The notes beneath the pieces were generated by a model, which searched no databases, was not told where the DNA came from, and saw nothing but the letters and a program-made list of their open reading frames with translations. From Vulcanimicrobiota bacterium (GTDB lineage Bacteria; Vulcanimicrobiota; Vulcanimicrobiia; Vulcanimicrobiales; Vulcanimicrobiaceae), in assembly GCA_003133185.1 (NCBI GenBank), contig PKWF01000092.1, positions 13,724 through 19,829 of the forward strand: a DNA stretch of 6,106 nucleotides, given 5' to 3'. The position numbers were made by a program, and so were the translations under genes. Shown here piece after piece: positions 5,881 to 6,106 of this stretch (positions within the stretch are counted from its first letter, which is position 1; each line of letters starts with the position of its first letter).

Positions 5881-6106
5881 TCCAACTTGGGTCCAGCGCG
5901 AGCTGCGCGTCACGAACCCGCGCCCAGTTTGCACGGTGGTGAATGCTTGGGCCGTGCACTCTCAAGGCCTCCAGGTGACGGGGCGTCGAGTACCCTTTAT
6001 GAAGCGCATACCCGTAGCGGGCATCTTCTTTGTCGAGCTCGACCATCAAGGCATCGCGATGTACCTTGGCGATAATCGAGGCAGCGGCGACGAGCGCGCA
6101 GCGCGC
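5870..6106 (-). CDS. rnhB: Ribonuclease HII, C-terminal part (5' end outside window)
   Basis: The last 78 residues of RNase HII, the enzyme that cuts the RNA strand at ribonucleotides embedded in DNA or in RNA/DNA hybrids. The frame is open to the right edge, so the start and the first three catalytic acids lie beyond it. Visible family motifs in fragment numbering: AAASIIAKVHRD (7-18), whose final Asp (18) is the fourth residue of the D-E-D-D metal site, then YGYALHKGYST (31-40... beginning at Tyr31), HLEALRVHGPS (44-54) and HHR (56-58). The stop TAA is at 5872-5870 and the C-terminal extension after the HHR motif is short, as is usual. It overlaps the start of yraN. This is the most upstream visible gene of the minus-strand run. 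Confidence 0.95.
   Translation of the reverse strand, partial: ARCALVAAASIIAKVHRDALMVELDKEDARYGYALHKGYSTPRHLEALRVHGPSIHHRANWARVRDAQLALDPSWIEE

Noticed and set aside
5557..6075. Plus-strand open frame of 172 codons opposite yraN and rnhB
   Set aside because: It lies antisense to two conserved genes whose motifs are intact; shadow frame.
1..6106. tRNA/rRNA genes, CRISPR arrays, insertion sequences, toxin-antitoxin or defence genes
   Set aside because: No regularly spaced repeats, terminal inverted repeats, transposase motifs or tRNA-like cloverleaf sequences were seen on either strand.

Overview
The window comes from a GC-rich bacterial chromosome. It holds nine protein-coding genes in two convergent groups, and no RNA gene, CRISPR array, insertion sequence or phage gene was seen. 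Frequent GTG/TTG starts, tight overlaps, and small secreted proteins of a kind I associate with uncultured soil or peat bacteria (for example Eremiobacterota/WPS-2-like lineages) suggest such a source. That taxonomic guess is an inference from style, not a proven assignment.

Left, plus strand (1-1772): the C-terminal half of an RbsA/MglA-type sugar ABC importer ATPase runs in from outside the window. It overlaps by a GTGA junction with a complete RbsC-type permease. Together they form the ATPase and membrane parts of a monosaccharide (ribose/xylose/galactose-class) or related importer. The substrate-binding protein is not in the window and is presumably upstream.

Middle (1773-1881): a short convergent intergenic stretch has weak dyads but no convincing rho-independent terminator.

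Right, minus strand (read from 6106 down to 1882): a dense run of seven genes. The 3' end of rnhB (RNase HII) overlaps yraN (UPF0102 nuclease-fold protein). Next come a 12-TM APC-family amino acid/polyamine permease, a 62-residue two-TM protein, a membrane-anchored universal stress (Usp) domain protein, and a secreted DUF1571/LolA-like protein. After an 88-103 nt leader comes a small secreted HxH protein resembling CHRD-type domains. The first six genes are overlapping or 2-17 nt apart and are very likely co-transcribed. The permease, two-TM protein and TM-Usp are chained by stop/start overlaps or near-overlaps, which suggests one membrane module in which the Usp domain may sense the cell state and act on the transporter.

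The points most worth a second look are that APC/two-TM/Usp module, the unusual Usp nucleotide-loop sequence, and a possible Shine-Dalgarno-sequestering structure (9-bp perfect complement plus a competing hairpin) in the leader of the last secreted gene.
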